From an uncultured Pseudomonadota bacterium (GTDB taxonomy: Bacteria > Myxococcota_A > UBA796 > JAFGLY01), in the NCBI GenBank assembly GCA_937912125.1, contig CALDOK010000194.1, forward strand, positions 17,284 through 81,283: a DNA stretch of 64,000 nt. Direction: 5' to 3'. The notes below the pieces were generated by a model. It searched no databases. It was not told where the DNA came from and worked only from the letters and a program-made list of their open reading frames with translations. How positions within the stretch are numbered: position 1 is the stretch's first letter; each line of letters begins with the position of its first letter. A program made the translations under genes and the position numbers. Below are positions 38,125-51,841 of this stretch, in pieces.

Positions 38125-38901
38125 ATGCCCAGCTACCGCCTGCTGCTCGAGTACGACGGCACGGGCTTCGTGGGCTGGCAACGGCAGTCCATCGGGGTGA
38201 GCATCCAGGGGCTGGTGGAGCAAGCCGTGGCCAGCGTCATGGGCCTGCCCAAGGTCTCCGTGATGGCCTCGGGTCGCACGGATGCCGGTGTCCACGCCCT
38301 GGGCCAGGTGGCCAGCTTCACCGTGCCGGTGGAGCGCGAACCGGGCTCCCTGCGCAGGGGCCTCAACGCGCAGCTGCCCTTGCAGGTGTGTTGCCAGGAA
38401 GCATCCTGGGTGCGCGATGGCTTCGACGCTCGCAAGCACGCCTGCGCCAAGCGCTATCGCTACCGCATCATGGATGGCGACCGGCGCTCCGCCATCCGGC
38501 AGCGCTACCTGGCGTACGAGCGCAGCACACTCGACGTCGCGGCGATGACGGAGGCGGGAGCCTTCTTGGTGGGCACCCACGACTTCACCAGCTTCCGCGC
38601 GGCGGGGTCCTCCGTGCCGACCTCCACCCGCACCCTGCACGAACTCAGCGTGGAGCGCAGGGAGGACGAGCTGTGGATCGAGGTCAAGGGCAGCGGCTTC
38701 CTGCGCCACATGGTGCGAATTCTGGTCGGCACGCTGCTCGAGGTCGGCCGCGGCCGCATGCTTCCACAGGAAGTGCAAGGGATTCTCTGCGCCCGTGACC
38801 GCACCCGAGCACCCAAGACCGCCCCCGCGAAGGGACTGTGCTTGGTCGAGGTCGAGTACCAGGGCGCGGACCAGCCTGTGGTGCCGCGCGGCGTCGGCTA
38901 G
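38125..38901 (+). CDS. truA: tRNA pseudouridine synthase A
   Basis: 258 residues from ATG 38125; the ORF-track frame begins far upstream inside the fusion gene. TruA converts U38-40 of tRNA anticodon stems to pseudouridine. Signatures: LLLEYDGTGFVGWQRQ, the catalytic GRTDAGVHA (Asp53), RYRYRI, GTHDFTSFRAAG, FLRHMVRILVGTLLEVGRG. Its stop codon shares CTAG with the convergent FYDLN gene. Confidence 0.96.
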   Translation: MPSYRLLLEYDGTGFVGWQRQSIGVSIQGLVEQAVASVMGLPKVSVMASGRTDAGVHALGQVASFTVPVEREPGSLRRGLNAQLPLQVCCQEASWVRDGFDARKHACAKRYRYRIMDGDRRSAIRQRYLAYERSTLDVAAMTEAGAFLVGTHDFTSFRAAGSSVPTSTRTLHELSVERREDELWIEVKGSGFLRHMVRILVGTLLEVGRGRMLPQEVQGILCARDRTRAPKTAPAKGLCLVEVEYQGADQPVVPRGVG

Positions 38902-39233
38902 TCGAAGTCGTAGTCTTCGTCGTTGCTCTCTGAGGAGGTCTCCTCGGTGAGCTCGCCGAGCTCCTCGACGTCATCTTCTTCCTCGTCCTCTTCCGTCGTC
39001 TTGTCACGCTCGCTGCCGAGGCCGAACTGCGGCTCGTCTTCGTCCGGGGTGCGCTTGCGGGGACCCTCGGCCTTGATGCGAGCCATCGCGGCGCTGCGGG
39101 GATCACCGTCTTCGGAGATGGCGGGAGTGCCGCAGCGCGGACAGCACGGTTCGGCCTTGCCGAGGTCGTAGTACTTGGTGCTGCAGGAGCTGCAGCAACG
39201 ACGGATGCCGAGGTTTCGCTGGCCGGTACGCAT
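38898..39233 (-). CDS. FYDLN-acid family zinc-ribbon-like protein
   Basis: 111 residues from ATG 39233, with GAGG 7 bases upstream (GTG 39239 possible). The N-terminus has Cys pairs and the family core RRCCSSCSTKYYDLGKAEPCCPRCGTP, a predicted zinc ribbon; the C-terminal 50 residues are extremely acidic. This matches TIGR02300-type FYDLN acid proteins, known from alpha- and delta-proteobacteria, whose function is unknown. It converges on truA with a 4-base overlap. The 245-base gap upstream (to 39479) contains a GGCGGGC/GCCCGCC hairpin at 39271-39286 and nothing else I can name. Confidence 0.8.
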   Translation of the reverse strand: MRTGQRNLGIRRCCSSCSTKYYDLGKAEPCCPRCGTPAISEDGDPRSAAMARIKAEGPRKRTPDEDEPQFGLGSERDKTTEEDEEEDDVEELGELTEETSSESNDEDYDFD

Positions 39234-39478
39234 GAGCACGCCTCGTATCGGGTAGGTGGACGTTCGAGAGGGCGGGCTGGCCCGCCGCTCTGAAGACAGC
39301 GCGTGGGTACGGCTGTGGACGGCGCGAATCCTAGTCGAAACGTGGATGCAGTCAAGCCCCGAGGTGCATTTTCCGACCTCCAAGTGGCGGTGAGCGGAAC
39401 CGGCACGGCTCCGCAGCGTCCTTTCTCCCTGGAGACACGCCGGGCACGGCCTGGAGTTAGAGGTGCCCAGGAGGAGCG

Positions 39479-40045
39479 ATGGCGGACCCATGGCCCGAAG
39501 CAGTGCAGCGGAGGAACAAGCTGAGGCCGCGGCCCGTAGGCATGGCCGGCGCGCTGTTGGCGCTGGTGGTGGCGGTGGTCATCTTCATCGGGCTGGTGCT
39601 CTGGTACACGGTCAACCCTGCGGACTACCAGCCAAAGACGCTGGCGGCGTACGAGCCGGTCCACGACCTGGCGGCCCAGTGCCACGACCGCTACCCTCAG
39701 GGGGCCCGCGGCGCTGAGGACCACCTCGCGTTGGCTCTGCCCATGCTGGAGCGAGCGCGCTTCGACACCTCCTTTCATGAGTGGGACGAGCTCGAGGCCC
39801 TGTTCTGCCGCGCGCTGGCGGTGGACGCCGAGAGCCTGCCCGCGGTGCTCGGCTGGGCGGAACTGACCGCGCTGGGTGCTCTGGCCAGCCCACCTCGAAG
39901 TGGGGATCTGGAGCGAGCCTGGGCCCTGTTGTTGGCGGCGCACCGCTTCCAGCCTCAGGCTTCGGGGCTCGCGCGGGTGGGGGCTGTGCTCCACAAGGCG
40001 AGAAGCCGTTCGAACACGCTTGACACCGAGCCCACCGTCCGGTAG
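39479..40045 (+). CDS. Small membrane-anchored TPR-like protein
   Basis: 188 residues; AGGAGG 4 bases before the ATG. A basic cytosolic N-terminus is followed by one transmembrane helix (residues ~22-44, [22 protein letters not shown]) and a helical periplasmic domain with TPR-like spacing ([38 protein letters not shown]). The family is not recognised. It lies 65 bases upstream of rplM and may be co-transcribed with it. Confidence 0.65.
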   Translation: MADPWPEAVQRRNKLRPRPVGMAGALLALVVAVVIFIGLVLWYTVNPADYQPKTLAAYEPVHDLAAQCHDRYPQGARGAEDHLALALPMLERARFDTSFHEWDELEALFCRALAVDAESLPAVLGWAELTALGALASPPRSGDLERAWALLLAAHRFQPQASGLARVGAVLHKARSRSNTLDTEPTVR

Positions 40046-40110
40046 ATGGCCGGGGCTCGTTGCCAGCCCCTCAGGCTGGCTGCGCCCTTTGCGCCTCGAG
40101 GATGAATACT

Positions 40111-40545
40111 ATGAAGACCTACAGCGCTAAGCCTGGCGACGTGACCGCGCAGTGGTTCGTGGTCGATGCCGAGGGTCAGACCCTTGGCCGGCTCGCCACT
40201 CGCATCGCCACGGTTCTGCGGGGCAAGCACAAGCCCCAGTTCACCCCCCACGTCGACACCGGTGACTTCGTCATCGTGCTCAACGCGGAGAAGGTGGAGC
40301 TCACGGGCCGCAAGCTCGAGCAGAAGCACTACCACAAGTACAGCGGCTACCCAGGAGGCCTGCGCTCCCTCAGCGCCGCCCAGGTGCGCGAGACCGATCC
40401 CGAGCGCATGATCATGCACGCGGTCAAGGGCATGCTGCCCAAGAACCGCCTCGCTCGGCAGATCATCAAGAAGCTCAAGGTCTATGCAGGCCCTGAGCAT
40501 CCCCACGAGGCGCAGCAGCCCGTGGCGTTCCCGGACCACGTGTAG
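40111..40545 (+). CDS. rplM: 50S ribosomal protein uL13
   Basis: 144 residues, normal length. I start it at ATG 40111 ([10 protein letters not shown]), the universal L13 N-terminus, with GAGG 9 bases upstream, not at ATG 40102. Core motifs: [78 protein letters not shown]. The rplM-rpsI pairing is universal. Confidence 0.97.
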   Translation: MKTYSAKPGDVTAQWFVVDAEGQTLGRLATRIATVLRGKHKPQFTPHVDTGDFVIVLNAEKVELTGRKLEQKHYHKYSGYPGGLRSLSAAQVRETDPERMIMHAVKGMLPKNRLARQIIKKLKVYAGPEHPHEAQQPVAFPDHV

Positions 40546-40554
40546 GAGCCCAGC

Positions 40555-40956
40555 ATGGCCACTCAGTTCACCCAGTTCTATGGCACCGGCCGTCGCAAGA
40601 ACGCCTGCGCTCGCGTCTTCCTCCGTCCCGGCGGCACCGGCCGCATCACGGTCAACGGTAAGGATGTCGAAGACTACTTCGAGCGTGAGACCGCCAAGAT
40701 GGTCCTGCGGGCTCCCTTGGTCATCACCGAGACCCACGAGACCTTCGACGCGTACGTGACCGTTCGCGGCGGCGGTAAGTCCGGCCAGGCCGGCGCCATC
40801 CGTCACGGCCTGTCCCGCGCGCTGGTCGAGTCCAACCCGGATCTCCGCCCCGCTCTCAAGAAGGCCGGCTTCCTTACCCGCGACGCCCGCATGGTCGAGC
40901 GCAAGAAGTACGGTCAGCCTGGCGCCCGCAAGCGGTACCAGTTCTCCAAGCGCTAG
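40555..40956 (+). CDS. rpsI: 30S ribosomal protein uS9
   Basis: 133 residues. Typical: [67 protein letters not shown], where the basic tail reaches the P-site tRNA. It starts 9 bases after rplM. Confidence 0.98.
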   Translation: MATQFTQFYGTGRRKNACARVFLRPGGTGRITVNGKDVEDYFERETAKMVLRAPLVITETHETFDAYVTVRGGGKSGQAGAIRHGLSRALVESNPDLRPALKKAGFLTRDARMVERKKYGQPGARKRYQFSKR

Positions 40957-40974
40957 AACGCCGCAGTCGGCGCA

Positions 40975-41011
40975 TCGCAGGCCGTCCCTTCTCGGGGCGG
41001 CCTTGCTGCGA
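40975..41011 (+). terminator. Hairpin after rpsI
   Basis: TCGCA plus GGCCGTCCC pairs with GGGGCGGCC (one G-U) and TGCGA, with a 4-base bulge, around a TTCTC loop. This is a strong structure without a clear U-tract and a probable transcript end for the rplM-rpsI operon. Confidence 0.5.
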
Positions 41012-41031
41012 GTGGAGGTTAGCAGGGGACC

Positions 41032-44034
<3,003 letters not shown>

Positions 44035-44038
<4 letters not shown>

Positions 44039-44751
44039 GCGCGCCGCTGCTCCGTGCATGTGGGCTGCACAAGGCCTTCGGTGGCCGGGCCGTGGTCCAG
44101 GGCGTCGACCTCGAGGTCGGGGCTGGCGAGGTGGTCGGACTGCTGGGCCCCAATGGGGCCGGCAAGACCACGGTGTTCCGCATGCTCACGGGCCTGCTCG
44201 TTCCCGACAAGGGCGCCGTGTTCCTGGGGGAGCAGGACATCACGGGCCTGCCGCTGCATGCCCGCGCGCGCCGCGGCTTGGGCTATCTGGCCCAGCAGCC
44301 CACCGTGTTTCGTGGGCTGAGCGTGCGCGCCAACGTGGAGCTGGTCCTCGAGGCGCGGGGGCGGCCGCGCACCCTGGCCGACTCCTACCTGGCCGACGCA
44401 GGGCTCGAACACCTGGCTCGCGCCGCCGCCGAGACCCTCTCGGGGGGAGAACGACGACGCCTCGAGATCGCCCGCTGCCTGGCGGGGGAGCATGAGGTGT
44501 TGCTGCTGGACGAGCCCTTCGCAGGGGTGGATCCGGTGGCAGTGCAGGATCTGCAGAGGCGAGTGGTGGATCTGGCCCGGCGCGGGCTCGGCATCCTGCT
44601 GACCGATCACGCGGTGCGGGAGGCCATGGGGGCTTGCCAGCGCGTGGTGGTGATCGATGGGGGCGTCGTGCAGTGCACCGGCAGCCCGGAGCAGGTGGTG
44701 CTGGACCCCCGAGTGCGTGAGCGCTACCTCGGCCAGGATTATGTTCCCTGA
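44035..44751 (+). CDS. lptB: LPS export ABC transporter ATPase LptB
   Basis: 238 residues from GTG 44035 overlapping lptA. It powers LPS extraction by LptFG. Walker A GPNGAGKTTV, Q-loop LAQQPTVFRGLSVRANVE, signature TLSGGERRRLEIARCL, Walker B EVLLLDEPFAGVDPVAVQDL, H-loop LTDHAVREAM: all intact and typical of LptB. LptF/LptG are not in this window. Confidence 0.95.
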
Positions 44752-44826
44752 AGGCGCTCGAGGCTGATTTTCATCACGGGGGTTGCCGCCGGAGCATGGG
44801 GGGATTCCCTTCTGGGGTGCATGCTG

Positions 44827-44832
44827 TACAAT
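44827..44832 (+). promoter_or_regulatory. Possible -10 element upstream of rpoN
   Basis: TACAAT within the 213-base lptB-rpoN gap matches a sigma-70 -10 hexamer well, but no good -35 lies 16-18 bases upstream (TTCCCT at best). It is tentative. I see nothing else certain in the gap. Confidence 0.3.
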
Positions 44833-44964
44833 GAGTTCATCGAGGAGCCGAATGGTCCAGGTGTCAGCAGTGTTGCAGCTTTCCTGTCTCTGTAGCGGTG
44901 CCTCCGCAGCCCCAGGAACCTGGGGCACCTCCTACGAGCCCCCTCCCTCCGAGCGTTGGTGAAC

Positions 44965-46398
44965 ATGCTGCTCGAGCTCAAGCAGAGCCTGAAGCTCTCC
45001 CAACAGCTGGTCATCACACAGCAGATCCAGCAGGCCATCAAGCTGCTGCAGCTCACCCATCTCGAGCTGGTCACCGAGGTCCAGCAGGAGATGGTCGAGA
45101 ACCCCACCCTCGAGGAACAACCGGGCACCTCGTCCGCCACGGCCGTGAGCAGCGAGCTGCGTGACGCCCAGGTCCCCGACCGATCCAGCGAGCACGAGTC
45201 CGGGGCCGACGGGGGTGACAAGATCGACTGGGAGAGCTTCCTCTCCGGCTACACCTCCGGCCAGCGCACCGGGCCCAGTGCAGGCAACTACGAAGACCTG
45301 CCGCCCATCGAGGCCAACCTGGTCCAGGCCGACTCCTTGGCCGATCACCTGTCGTGGCAGCTCCAGATGCAGAGCGCCACGGACGACGAGCATGCGGCCG
45401 CCCGCACCATCATCCACAACCTCGATCACCGCGGCTACCTGACGGTGAGCCTCGAGGCCGTCGCCGACCAGGCTGGGGTGGACATGGATTCCGTCGAGGG
45501 CGCGCAGGAGATCGTCCTGGCCCTCGACCCGCTGGGCTGTGGCGCGCGGGATCTCAGCGAGTGCCTGCTGGTGCAGGTCAAGCTGATGCACCCCGAGGAC
45601 CCGTTCCTCCCCCTGATCATCCGCGACCACCTGGGCAACATCGAGAAGCGCAACTACAACGCCATCGCCCGGGACCTCGGCATCGAGCTCGAGGACGCCA
45701 TCGAGTACCACCGGATGATCCAGAAGCTGGAGCCCATCCCCGGTCGGAACTTCGCGTCCACCGATGGCCAGTACATCACGCCCGACATCTACGTGCTGAA
45801 GATCGGCAGCGAGTGGCACATCGTGCTCAACGAGGACGGGCTGCCCAAGCTGCGGGTCAGCCCCTACTACGAGCGCATGCTGCGAGGCGGCATCGCGACC
45901 AAGGAAGACCGCGACTACATCAAGGGGCGCATCCAGTCGGCCGCGTTCCTGATCCAGTCCATCCATCGGCGGCAGCGCACCATCTACCGGGTAGTCAAGT
46001 CCATCCTCGACAAGCAGATGGACTTCTTCGAGCATGGGGTCTCTCGCCTCAAGCCCATGGTGCTGCGCGACGTGGCCGAGGACATCGGCGTGCACGAGTC
46101 CACTGTCTCCCGCGCCACCACCAACAAGTACGTCCAGTGTCCGCAGGGCGTGCTCGAGCTCAAGTTCTTCTTCAACGCGGCCATCCCCAAGGTCGGGGGC
46201 GGCGACGTGGCGTCCGAGGCGGTCAAGAGCCGTATTCGACAGCTGATCTCCAAGGAAGACGTGAAGAACCCCTTGTCGGACCAGGCGCTGGTGGAGATGC
46301 TCCGGGCGGAGGGCCTCAAGGTGGCCCGACGCACGGTGGCCAAGTACCGCGACGAGCAGGGCATCCTGCCATCCTCCAGACGCAAGAGCGTCTTTTGA
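44965..46398 (+). CDS. rpoN: RNA polymerase sigma-54 factor
   Basis: 477 residues from ATG 44965; TTG 44956 and GTG 44959 are in-frame alternatives and no start has a good ribosome-binding site. Region I is Gln/Leu-rich (LKQSLKLSQQLVITQQIQQAIKLLQL) and binds bacterial enhancer-binding proteins; an acidic linker follows. The core-binding region is next, then the HTH (LRDVAEDIGVHESTVSRATTNKYVQCPQG) and the RpoN box ARRTVAKYRDEQ, which reads the -24 element. It is followed by hpf, as in many Proteobacteria. Confidence 0.97.
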   Translation: MLLELKQSLKLSQQLVITQQIQQAIKLLQLTHLELVTEVQQEMVENPTLEEQPGTSSATAVSSELRDAQVPDRSSEHESGADGGDKIDWESFLSGYTSGQRTGPSAGNYEDLPPIEANLVQADSLADHLSWQLQMQSATDDEHAAARTIIHNLDHRGYLTVSLEAVADQAGVDMDSVEGAQEIVLALDPLGCGARDLSECLLVQVKLMHPEDPFLPLIIRDHLGNIEKRNYNAIARDLGIELEDAIEYHRMIQKLEPIPGRNFASTDGQYITPDIYVLKIGSEWHIVLNEDGLPKLRVSPYYERMLRGGIATKEDRDYIKGRIQSAAFLIQSIHRRQRTIYRVVKSILDKQMDFFEHGVSRLKPMVLRDVAEDIGVHESTVSRATTNKYVQCPQGVLELKFFFNAAIPKVGGGDVASEAVKSRIRQLISKEDVKNPLSDQALVEMLRAEGLKVARRTVAKYRDEQGILPSSRRKSVF

Positions 46399-46444
46399 GA
46401 GACGTCTACATGAGACTACCCTTGGGTGGGGACAACCAGTCACG

Positions 46445-46463
46445 GCGCGAGCTCGGCTCGTGC
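46445..46463 (+). promoter_or_regulatory. Hairpin in the hpf leader
   Basis: GCGCGAGC-TCG-GCTCGTGC forms an 8-bp stem (one G-U) 12 bases before the hpf ribosome-binding site, with no U-tract after it. It is possibly an mRNA processing or stability element. Confidence 0.3.
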
Positions 46464-46485
46464 AATCAACCCTGAAGGAGACCCG

Positions 46486-46890
46486 ATGCGATTCGAGGTT
46501 ACGTTCCGCAACACCAAGACCACGGATGCCCTCGTACAACGCGCCGAGCGCAAGTTCGCCAAGGTGGCCAAGCACCTGCGAGAGCCCATCGACGCGCACA
46601 TGGTGGTCCAGGTGGACAAGCACCGTCACATGGCCGAGATCAACGTCACGACGGCGCGCGAGACCTTGAAGGTCCAGGAAGAGACCGACGACATGTACCG
46701 CACCATCGATCGGGTGATGCACAAGCTCGAGCGCGTCGCGCGCCGCCACAAGGAGCGGATGCAGGACCGCTGGCACTCGGCCGACCAGCCATCGGATGGC
46801 TTCACGCTGGCCGAGGCTCTGGCCGACGTCGAGGAGGGTGACTACGACCTCGATGAGATCCCCATGACCGAAGAGATCCCGAAGGGATAA
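46486..46890 (+). CDS. hpf: Ribosome hibernation-promoting factor (short form with acidic tail)
   Basis: 134 residues from ATG 46486, with AAGGAG 6 bases upstream. The S30AE/YfiA domain covers residues 1-~95 (FEVTFRNTKTTDALVQRAERKFAKVAKHL, HMVVQVDKHRHMAEINV, DDMYRTIDRVMHKLERVARRHKER). The tail is acidic (DVEEGDYDLDEIPMTEEIP) but too short for the dimerisation domain of long HPF. It should bind and inactivate or dimerise ribosomes in stationary phase. Confidence 0.93.
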   Translation: MRFEVTFRNTKTTDALVQRAERKFAKVAKHLREPIDAHMVVQVDKHRHMAEINVTTARETLKVQEETDDMYRTIDRVMHKLERVARRHKERMQDRWHSADQPSDGFTLAEALADVEEGDYDLDEIPMTEEIPKG

Positions 46891-46927
46891 CGCTACCGTT
46901 CGGCGTGCCTGGTCGCGCGGTCGTCGC

Positions 46928-47026
46928 GGCTGGGTGATGCAGCCCACCGGCTGGCCTGTTCGGTGCCTTGCCTACCCAAATGGAGTGGCATATTGGGCAC
47001 CGCTTCCACGGGCCCTGGTGGGCTGT
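46928..47026 (+). promoter_or_regulatory. Structured metK leader with mutually exclusive helices (candidate regulatory RNA)
   Basis: CAGCCCACC (46940) pairs perfectly with GGTGGGCTG (47017-47025), extendable to 12 pairs with two G-U. The same CAGCC instead pairs with GGCTG at 46928. Nested inside, CGGTGCC (46961) pairs with GGCACCG (46996-47002) and TGCC with GGCA; alternatively CCCAA (46975) pairs with TTGGG (46993). A CCTC at 47040-47043 can face the GAGG ribosome-binding site of metK. It does not match a SAM riboswitch class I recognise. The alternative reading is a promoter: TTGCCT and TATTGG at 17-base spacing lie inside. Confidence 0.4.
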
Positions 47027-47071
47027 TCTTTCGTGGAGACCTCTCCCCCGAGCTACCGAGGAAAATGAAAC

Positions 47072-48238
47072 ATGCCGGGTCGCACCTATCTCTTCACCTC
47101 CGAGTCTGTCTCCGAAGGCCACCCCGACAAGATGTGCGATCAGATCTCTGACGCCATCCTGGACGCGTACCTGGCGGGCGATCCCAACAGCCGCGTCGCC
47201 TGTGAGACCCTGGTGAAGACCGGCTTGGTCCTCTGCGCCGGCGAGATCACCTCGAAGGCCGTCATCGACCACAACACCATCATCCGTGGCGTGGTCAACG
47301 ACATCGGCTTCGACCACAGCGACACCGGCTTCGACGGCAACACCTGCTCCGTGCAGCTGGCCATCGTGCCCCAGTCCCCCGACATCTCCCAGGGCGTCAC
47401 CGAAGGCGACGGCCTGCACAAGGAGCAGGGCGCTGGCGACCAGGGCATGATGTTCGGCTACGCCTGCGACGAGACCCCCGAGCTGATGCCCATGAGCATC
47501 CACTACTCCCACCGCCTGGTGGAGTACATGGCCGCCCGTCGCAAGGCCGGCGACGCCCCATGGATGCGGGCCGACAGCAAGAGCCAGGTCACGGTCGAGT
47601 ACGTGGACGACAAGCCCACCCGCATCGACTGCGTGGTCATCTCCACCCAGCACTCCGAAGACGTCGAGTGGCAGACTATCCACGACTTCATCGTCGATGA
47701 GATCATCCGCAAGGTCATCCCGGCCGAGCTGATGGACGACAACACCACCTTCCACATCAACCCCACGGGCAAGTTCGTCCAGGGCGGCCCCTACGCCGAC
47801 TGCGGGCTCACCGGCCGCAAGATCATCGTGGACACCTACGGCGGCCACGGCGCTCACGGTGGCGGTGCCTTCTCCGGCAAGGACCCCTCCAAGGTCGACC
47901 GCTCCGCCGCCTACCTGGGCCGCTACGCCGCCAAGAACCTCGTGGCTGCCGGCGCCTGCGGTAAGTGCCTGGTGCAGCTGGCCTACGCCATCGGCGTGGC
48001 CGAGCCCGTCAGCGTCATGGTCGACACCTACGGCACTGGCAAGTTCTCCGACGAGAAGCTCGCCGCGTGTGTGCGCGCCGTCTTCCCCACCAAGCCCGCC
48101 GACATCATCAGTCAGCTGCGGCTCAAGCGTCCCATCTACCGCCAGACCGCGGCCTACGGACACTTCGGGCGTGAGCTGCCTGACTTTACCTGGGAAAAGA
48201 CCGATCGAGTTGAGGCCGTCAAGGCCTTCCTCGGCTAG
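47072..48238 (+). CDS. metK: S-adenosylmethionine synthetase
   Basis: 388 residues, normal length. It makes SAM from methionine and ATP. Signatures: [34 protein letters not shown], the loop [44 protein letters not shown] and [23 protein letters not shown] lies 9 bases before the ATG. A 181-base leader with strong internal pairing precedes it. Confidence 0.98.
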   Translation: MPGRTYLFTSESVSEGHPDKMCDQISDAILDAYLAGDPNSRVACETLVKTGLVLCAGEITSKAVIDHNTIIRGVVNDIGFDHSDTGFDGNTCSVQLAIVPQSPDISQGVTEGDGLHKEQGAGDQGMMFGYACDETPELMPMSIHYSHRLVEYMAARRKAGDAPWMRADSKSQVTVEYVDDKPTRIDCVVISTQHSEDVEWQTIHDFIVDEIIRKVIPAELMDDNTTFHINPTGKFVQGGPYADCGLTGRKIIVDTYGGHGAHGGGAFSGKDPSKVDRSAAYLGRYAAKNLVAAGACGKCLVQLAYAIGVAEPVSVMVDTYGTGKFSDEKLAACVRAVFPTKPADIISQLRLKRPIYRQTAAYGHFGRELPDFTWEKTDRVEAVKAFLG

Positions 48239-48251
48239 GCGTTTCCCGTGT

Positions 48252-48296
48252 GAGGCCAGCTTCGCCGGGGCGCAACACCCGCGCGTCGCTGGCCTC
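48252..48296 (+). terminator. Hairpin between metK and sucC
   Basis: GAGGCCAGC and GCTGGCCTC form a perfect 9-bp stem around a 27-base GC-rich loop, followed by TTCGCTTG. It is probably a terminator of the metK transcript; the U-tract is poor. Confidence 0.5.
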
Positions 48297-48342
48297 TTCG
48301 CTTGTCTGGACACCAGCTTCTTCCCCACGACCGGGAGCGACC

Positions 48343-49587
<1,245 letters not shown>

Positions 49588-49589
49588 TC

Positions 49590-50480
49590 ATGGCCATCCT
49601 CGTCAACGAGAACACCCGCGTCGTCGTCCAGGGCATCACCGGTGGCGCTGGCAGCTTCCACGCCAGCCAGATGCTCGAGTATGGCACCAAGCTCGTGGCC
49701 GGCGTCACCCCCGGCAAGGGCGGCCAGGTCTTCGAGGGCAAGGTGCCCATCTTCCACTGCGTCAGAGACGCCGTGGAGCAGACCGGCGCCAACGCTTCGG
49801 TCATCTTCGTTCCCCCGCCCTTCGCGGCCGACGCCATCATGGAAGCGGTCGATGCCGGCGTCGAATTGGTCATCCCCATCACCGAGGGCATCCCGGTCAA
49901 CGACATGCTCAAGGCCTGGGCCTTCGTCCGGGCGCGCGGCGCCCGCATGGTGGGCCCCAACTGCCCGGGCGTGATCACCCCCGGCGCCCGCGCCAAGCTG
50001 GGCATCATGCCAGGCCACATCCACAAGCCCGGTCGCATCGGCGTGGTCTCCCGCTCCGGCACGCTGACCTACGAGGCGGTGGGCCAGCTCTCCGAGCTTG
50101 GCCTGGGCCAGTCCACCTGCGTGGGCATGGGCGGTGACCCCATCGTGGGCACACGCTTCATCGACGCCCTCGAGCTCTTCCAGGCGGACGACGAGACCGA
50201 CGCGGTCATCATGATCGGCGAGATCGGAGGCACCGCCGAGGAGGAGGCCGCTGCGTGGATGCAGGCCACCATGACCAAGCCTGTGGTGGCCTTCATCGCT
50301 GGGGCCACGGCCCCTCCGGGCCGTCGCATGGGTCACGCCGGTGCCATCATCTCCGGTGGCAAGGGCACGGCCGAAGACAAGTTCCAGGCCCTCGAGGCCG
50401 CCGGGGTGGCGGTGGTCCGCTCTCCTGCGGGTATGGGTCTGCGCATGCAGGAGCTCCTCCGGGAGCGGAAGCTCATCTAG
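49590..50480 (+). CDS. sucD: Succinyl-CoA synthetase alpha subunit
   Basis: 296 residues. It has the CoA-binding N-terminal domain ([35 protein letters not shown]), [11 protein letters not shown], and the phosphorylated His in [16 protein letters not shown]. The true ATG is 49590, immediately after sucC, with GGGGAG as ribosome-binding site; the ORF-track start is inside sucC. It forms the catalytic heterodimer with SucC. Confidence 0.97.
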   Translation: MAILVNENTRVVVQGITGGAGSFHASQMLEYGTKLVAGVTPGKGGQVFEGKVPIFHCVRDAVEQTGANASVIFVPPPFAADAIMEAVDAGVELVIPITEGIPVNDMLKAWAFVRARGARMVGPNCPGVITPGARAKLGIMPGHIHKPGRIGVVSRSGTLTYEAVGQLSELGLGQSTCVGMGGDPIVGTRFIDALELFQADDETDAVIMIGEIGGTAEEEAAAWMQATMTKPVVAFIAGATAPPGRRMGHAGAIISGGKGTAEDKFQALEAAGVAVVRSPAGMGLRMQELLRERKLI

Positions 50481-50499
50481 GAAACCACAGGAAACGAAC

Positions 50500-50913
50500 A
50501 TGGAACGCACTTTCTCCATCATCAAGCCCAACGCCGTCCGCAAGAACGTCATCGGGCCCATCGTCCAGCGCTTCGAGAGCGAGGGCCTGCGCATCGCCGC
50601 CATGCGCATGGTGCACATGTCTCGGGCCGAGGCTGCCGGCTTCTACGCCGAGCACGAAGGCAAGCCGTTCTTCGAGAACCTGATCGCCTTCATGACCTCC
50701 GGCCCCTGCGTGGTCATGGTCCTCGAGGGTCCCGGCGCCATCCTGCGCAACCGTGAGATCATGGGCGCCACCAACCCGGCCAACGCTGCCGAGGGCACCC
50801 TGCGCAAGCTGTACGCCGACAGCTTCACCGAGAACGCCGTGCACGGCTCCGACGCCCCCGAGACGGCGGCGCGGGAGATCGCCTGGTTCTTCCCGGCCAG
50901 CCAGGTGTTCTAG
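50500..50913 (+). CDS. ndk: Nucleoside diphosphate kinase
   Basis: 137 residues, normal length. It equilibrates NDPs and NTPs by a phospho-His intermediate: His115 in [20 protein letters not shown]. Other hallmarks: [18 protein letters not shown] and [19 protein letters not shown]. It lies 19 bases after sucD, so it can pass on the triphosphate made by succinyl-CoA synthetase; such linkage is known in other bacteria. Confidence 0.98.
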   Translation: MERTFSIIKPNAVRKNVIGPIVQRFESEGLRIAAMRMVHMSRAEAAGFYAEHEGKPFFENLIAFMTSGPCVVMVLEGPGAILRNREIMGATNPANAAEGTLRKLYADSFTENAVHGSDAPETAAREIAWFFPASQVF

Positions 50914-51040
50914 GGCTCGATGTCCGCAGAGCTCGTCGGCCGATGCCGCCCATGCGGTCTCCGGCCCTGTGAAGCCCATGACCACTCCGCGGTGGTCAGG
51001 GGTGGTAGGGTAGTGCAGATCGTCCGTGATCGGAGGCAGC

Positions 51041-51841
51041 ATGGCCGAGACCAAGCGCGATGAGTGGCACCTGACCCTTTCCGTCCACCGCGAGCTGTTC
51101 GATCAGATCGTGGCCGGGGTGTTGCCCATCAAGGTGGGCAAGGGGCGCTTCAACGTCCTGCGCGATGTCCGGGGTGCGGTGGCTCGGCTCGAGGTGCGGC
51201 AGAAGGTGAAGGGCTTGATCGAGGACCGCCACCCCCCCCAGGTGCTGGTCCGGGCCCGTGAGCGAGCTGTGGCTGCCTGGCAGGACCGCCGTGAGGACGT
51301 CCACAAGCGCATCGACGAGCTGCTGCATGTGGAGGGCGAGTGGCGGGTGCAGGTGGACCAAGACGGCTCGAACCTCCGCTATGGGAACCAGAGCGTCGGC
51401 CTCGAGGCCCGCGTGCGCATGTCCGCAGAGGGCACCGCCCAGCTGCTGGGTGAGGGTCTGGAGCTGCCGTTCTCCCTGCACAAGTTCGTGGCCGCCAGCC
51501 TCGAGCTGGGCAACATCCACTACGACCGCAACCGCCGCGCCATCGTGGGCGAGGTGGGGCGACCTGTGGTGGATCTGGGTGAGCATGTCCTGCTGCAGCT
51601 GGCCAGCCAGGGGCTCGAGTACGCCCTCGAGAAGCAGCTGTTCCGGGTCAATCCCGTCACCATCCTGGCCCGCGATCAGGTCGAGGGCATGGTCACCCCG
51701 GCCAGCGAGAGCCTCAAGCTGCAGATGGGGGTCGAGGACATGGCCCTCGAGGTCACCGACAGCGCCATCACCCTCAAGGCGCGCTTCGGCTTCACCCAGC
51801 GGCAGATCGACCAGGACCCCGAGCCAGCTCAGATCGGCTAG
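51041..51841 (+). CDS. Uncharacterised protein
   Basis: 266 residues; GGAGG 5 bases before the ATG confirms the start over the upstream ORF start. I do not recognise the family. No signal peptide or membrane helix. Residues ~5-65 form a mixed alpha/beta region (WHLTLSVHRELFDQIVAGVLPIKVGKG), residues ~70-100 are helical and charged, and residues ~105-250 are a long alternating beta pattern (EGEWRVQVDQDGSNLRYGNQ; ASESLKLQMGVEDMALEVTD). That shape recalls lipid-binding tubular or beta-taco proteins, but no motif proves it. Its stop shares CTAG with the convergent SPase-like gene. Confidence 0.6.
   Translation: MAETKRDEWHLTLSVHRELFDQIVAGVLPIKVGKGRFNVLRDVRGAVARLEVRQKVKGLIEDRHPPQVLVRARERAVAAWQDRREDVHKRIDELLHVEGEWRVQVDQDGSNLRYGNQSVGLEARVRMSAEGTAQLLGEGLELPFSLHKFVAASLELGNIHYDRNRRAIVGEVGRPVVDLGEHVLLQLASQGLEYALEKQLFRVNPVTILARDQVEGMVTPASESLKLQMGVEDMALEVTDSAITLKARFGFTQRQIDQDPEPAQIG

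Noticed and set aside
46928-47026. Assignment of the metK leader to SAM-I or SAM-II riboswitch
   Set aside because: The conserved cores of those classes are not visible; only generic pairing is seen.
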